Shown piece after piece: positions 63,915-64,000 of a stretch of DNA of 64,000 nt. Each line of letters opens with the position of its first letter. The stretch's first letter is position 1. Position numbers and translations under genes: made by a program. Source of the stretch: Thermoanaerobaculia bacterium. GTDB lineage: Bacteria; Acidobacteriota; Thermoanaerobaculia; Gp7-AA8. The stretch spans positions 47,941 to 111,940 of the forward strand of contig JADGNZ010000018.1 of NCBI GenBank assembly GCA_017883205.1. The letters run 5' to 3'. The notes under the pieces are model-generated. The model had not been told where the DNA came from. It did not search any database and was given only the letters and a program-made list of their open reading frames with translations.

Positions 63915-63944
63915 CACCGCCCCCGAAAGTGCTCGGGGGCGGTG
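63915..63944 (-). terminator. Terminator-like hairpin
   Basis: CACCGCCCCCGA, six-base loop, TCGGGGGCGGTG: a perfect 12-pair stem. It lies just downstream of a minus-strand gene that enters from the right edge. No strong T run follows. Confidence 0.75.
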
Positions 63945-63962
63945 CCAGACAACGGGTATTCG

Positions 63963-64000
63963 CTACTCCTCGTCCTCGGCGGCCTTGTAGTAGCTCTCCG
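63963..64000 (-). CDS. C-terminal end of a gene entering from the right edge
   Basis: Only the end ..ESYYKAAEDEE and a TAG stop are visible, followed 18 bases later by a strong hairpin. The acidic tail gives no identification. Confidence 0.5.
   Translation of the reverse strand, partial: ESYYKAAEDEE

Overview
The window is high-GC bacterial chromosomal DNA. Its gene content suggests an Acidobacteriota-type organism or a close relative: BNR/VPS10-type propeller proteins, an FG-GAP/ASPIC-UnbV protein, a Ser/Thr kinase fused to a TolB-like propeller, MglA-type GTPase, BtuB-like TonB receptor, PepSY membrane protein, and clustered secreted amidohydrolases. This is inference from families; no rRNA or phylogenetic marker gene is present. 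Genes are dense, often overlap by ATGA, and several starts sit 6-7 nt behind a -10-like hexamer with no leader, which suggests leaderless transcripts.

Layout. 1-2600: LiaI/LiaF-type membrane proteins and a secreted GH47 alpha-mannosidase. 2.7-9.2 kb: a minus-strand signalling block (REC-PAS-PAS-histidine kinase, two paralogous sigma54 activators, one frameshifted and one intact MEDS sensor). 9.4-15 kb: membrane protein, GH15 glucoamylase/trehalase-type enzyme, and a 1060-residue FAD/4Fe-4S dehydrogenase. 15-18.6 kb: two small genes, a BtuB-like receptor under a cobalamin riboswitch, a small secreted protein. 18.6-23.2 kb: an overlapping operon of three amidohydrolases. 23.4-24.9 kb: an MglA-type GTPase followed by tRNA-Ser(UGA).

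24.9-30.2 kb is an island bounded on the right by a decayed copy of the mglA tail plus tRNA-Ser. It carries a 1387-residue NACHT-like NTPase with a C-terminal PD-(D/E)XK-like nuclease (candidate phage defence) and a winged-helix nucleotidyltransferase gene behind two tandem operators. 30.4-35.4 kb holds an Xre-S24 repressor and a coiled-coil/winged-helix gene ending in a 21-bp tandem repeat array. That gene is split by a 3,200-bp transposon with perfect 17-bp inverted ends and an 8-bp target duplication; the transposon carries an IS1-type transposase and five passenger genes.

35.5-52.8 kb: secreted metalloprotease, PepSY protein, large VPS10/BNR protein, FAD-linked oxidase, SNF2 helicase, Fic enzyme, Ser/Thr kinase, alpha/beta hydrolase and TetR regulator. 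52.9-55.6 kb: a vanadium-haloperoxidase-like gene coupled to a DUF3179 protein with an in-frame UGA exactly at a conserved Cys and a SECIS-like hairpin just downstream, a candidate new selenoprotein. 55.7-64 kb: DUF255 thioredoxin-fold protein, CRTAC1-like protein, a second BNR protein, and a RelE/ParE-type toxin-antitoxin pair.

A second theme is a crowd of palindromic repeats: simple-word inverted repeats at gene ends and hairpin elements with covarying stems. Several have become coding sequence, in frame inside two enzymes, as signal-peptide or N-terminal sequence in three proteins, and as the C-terminus of a fourth.
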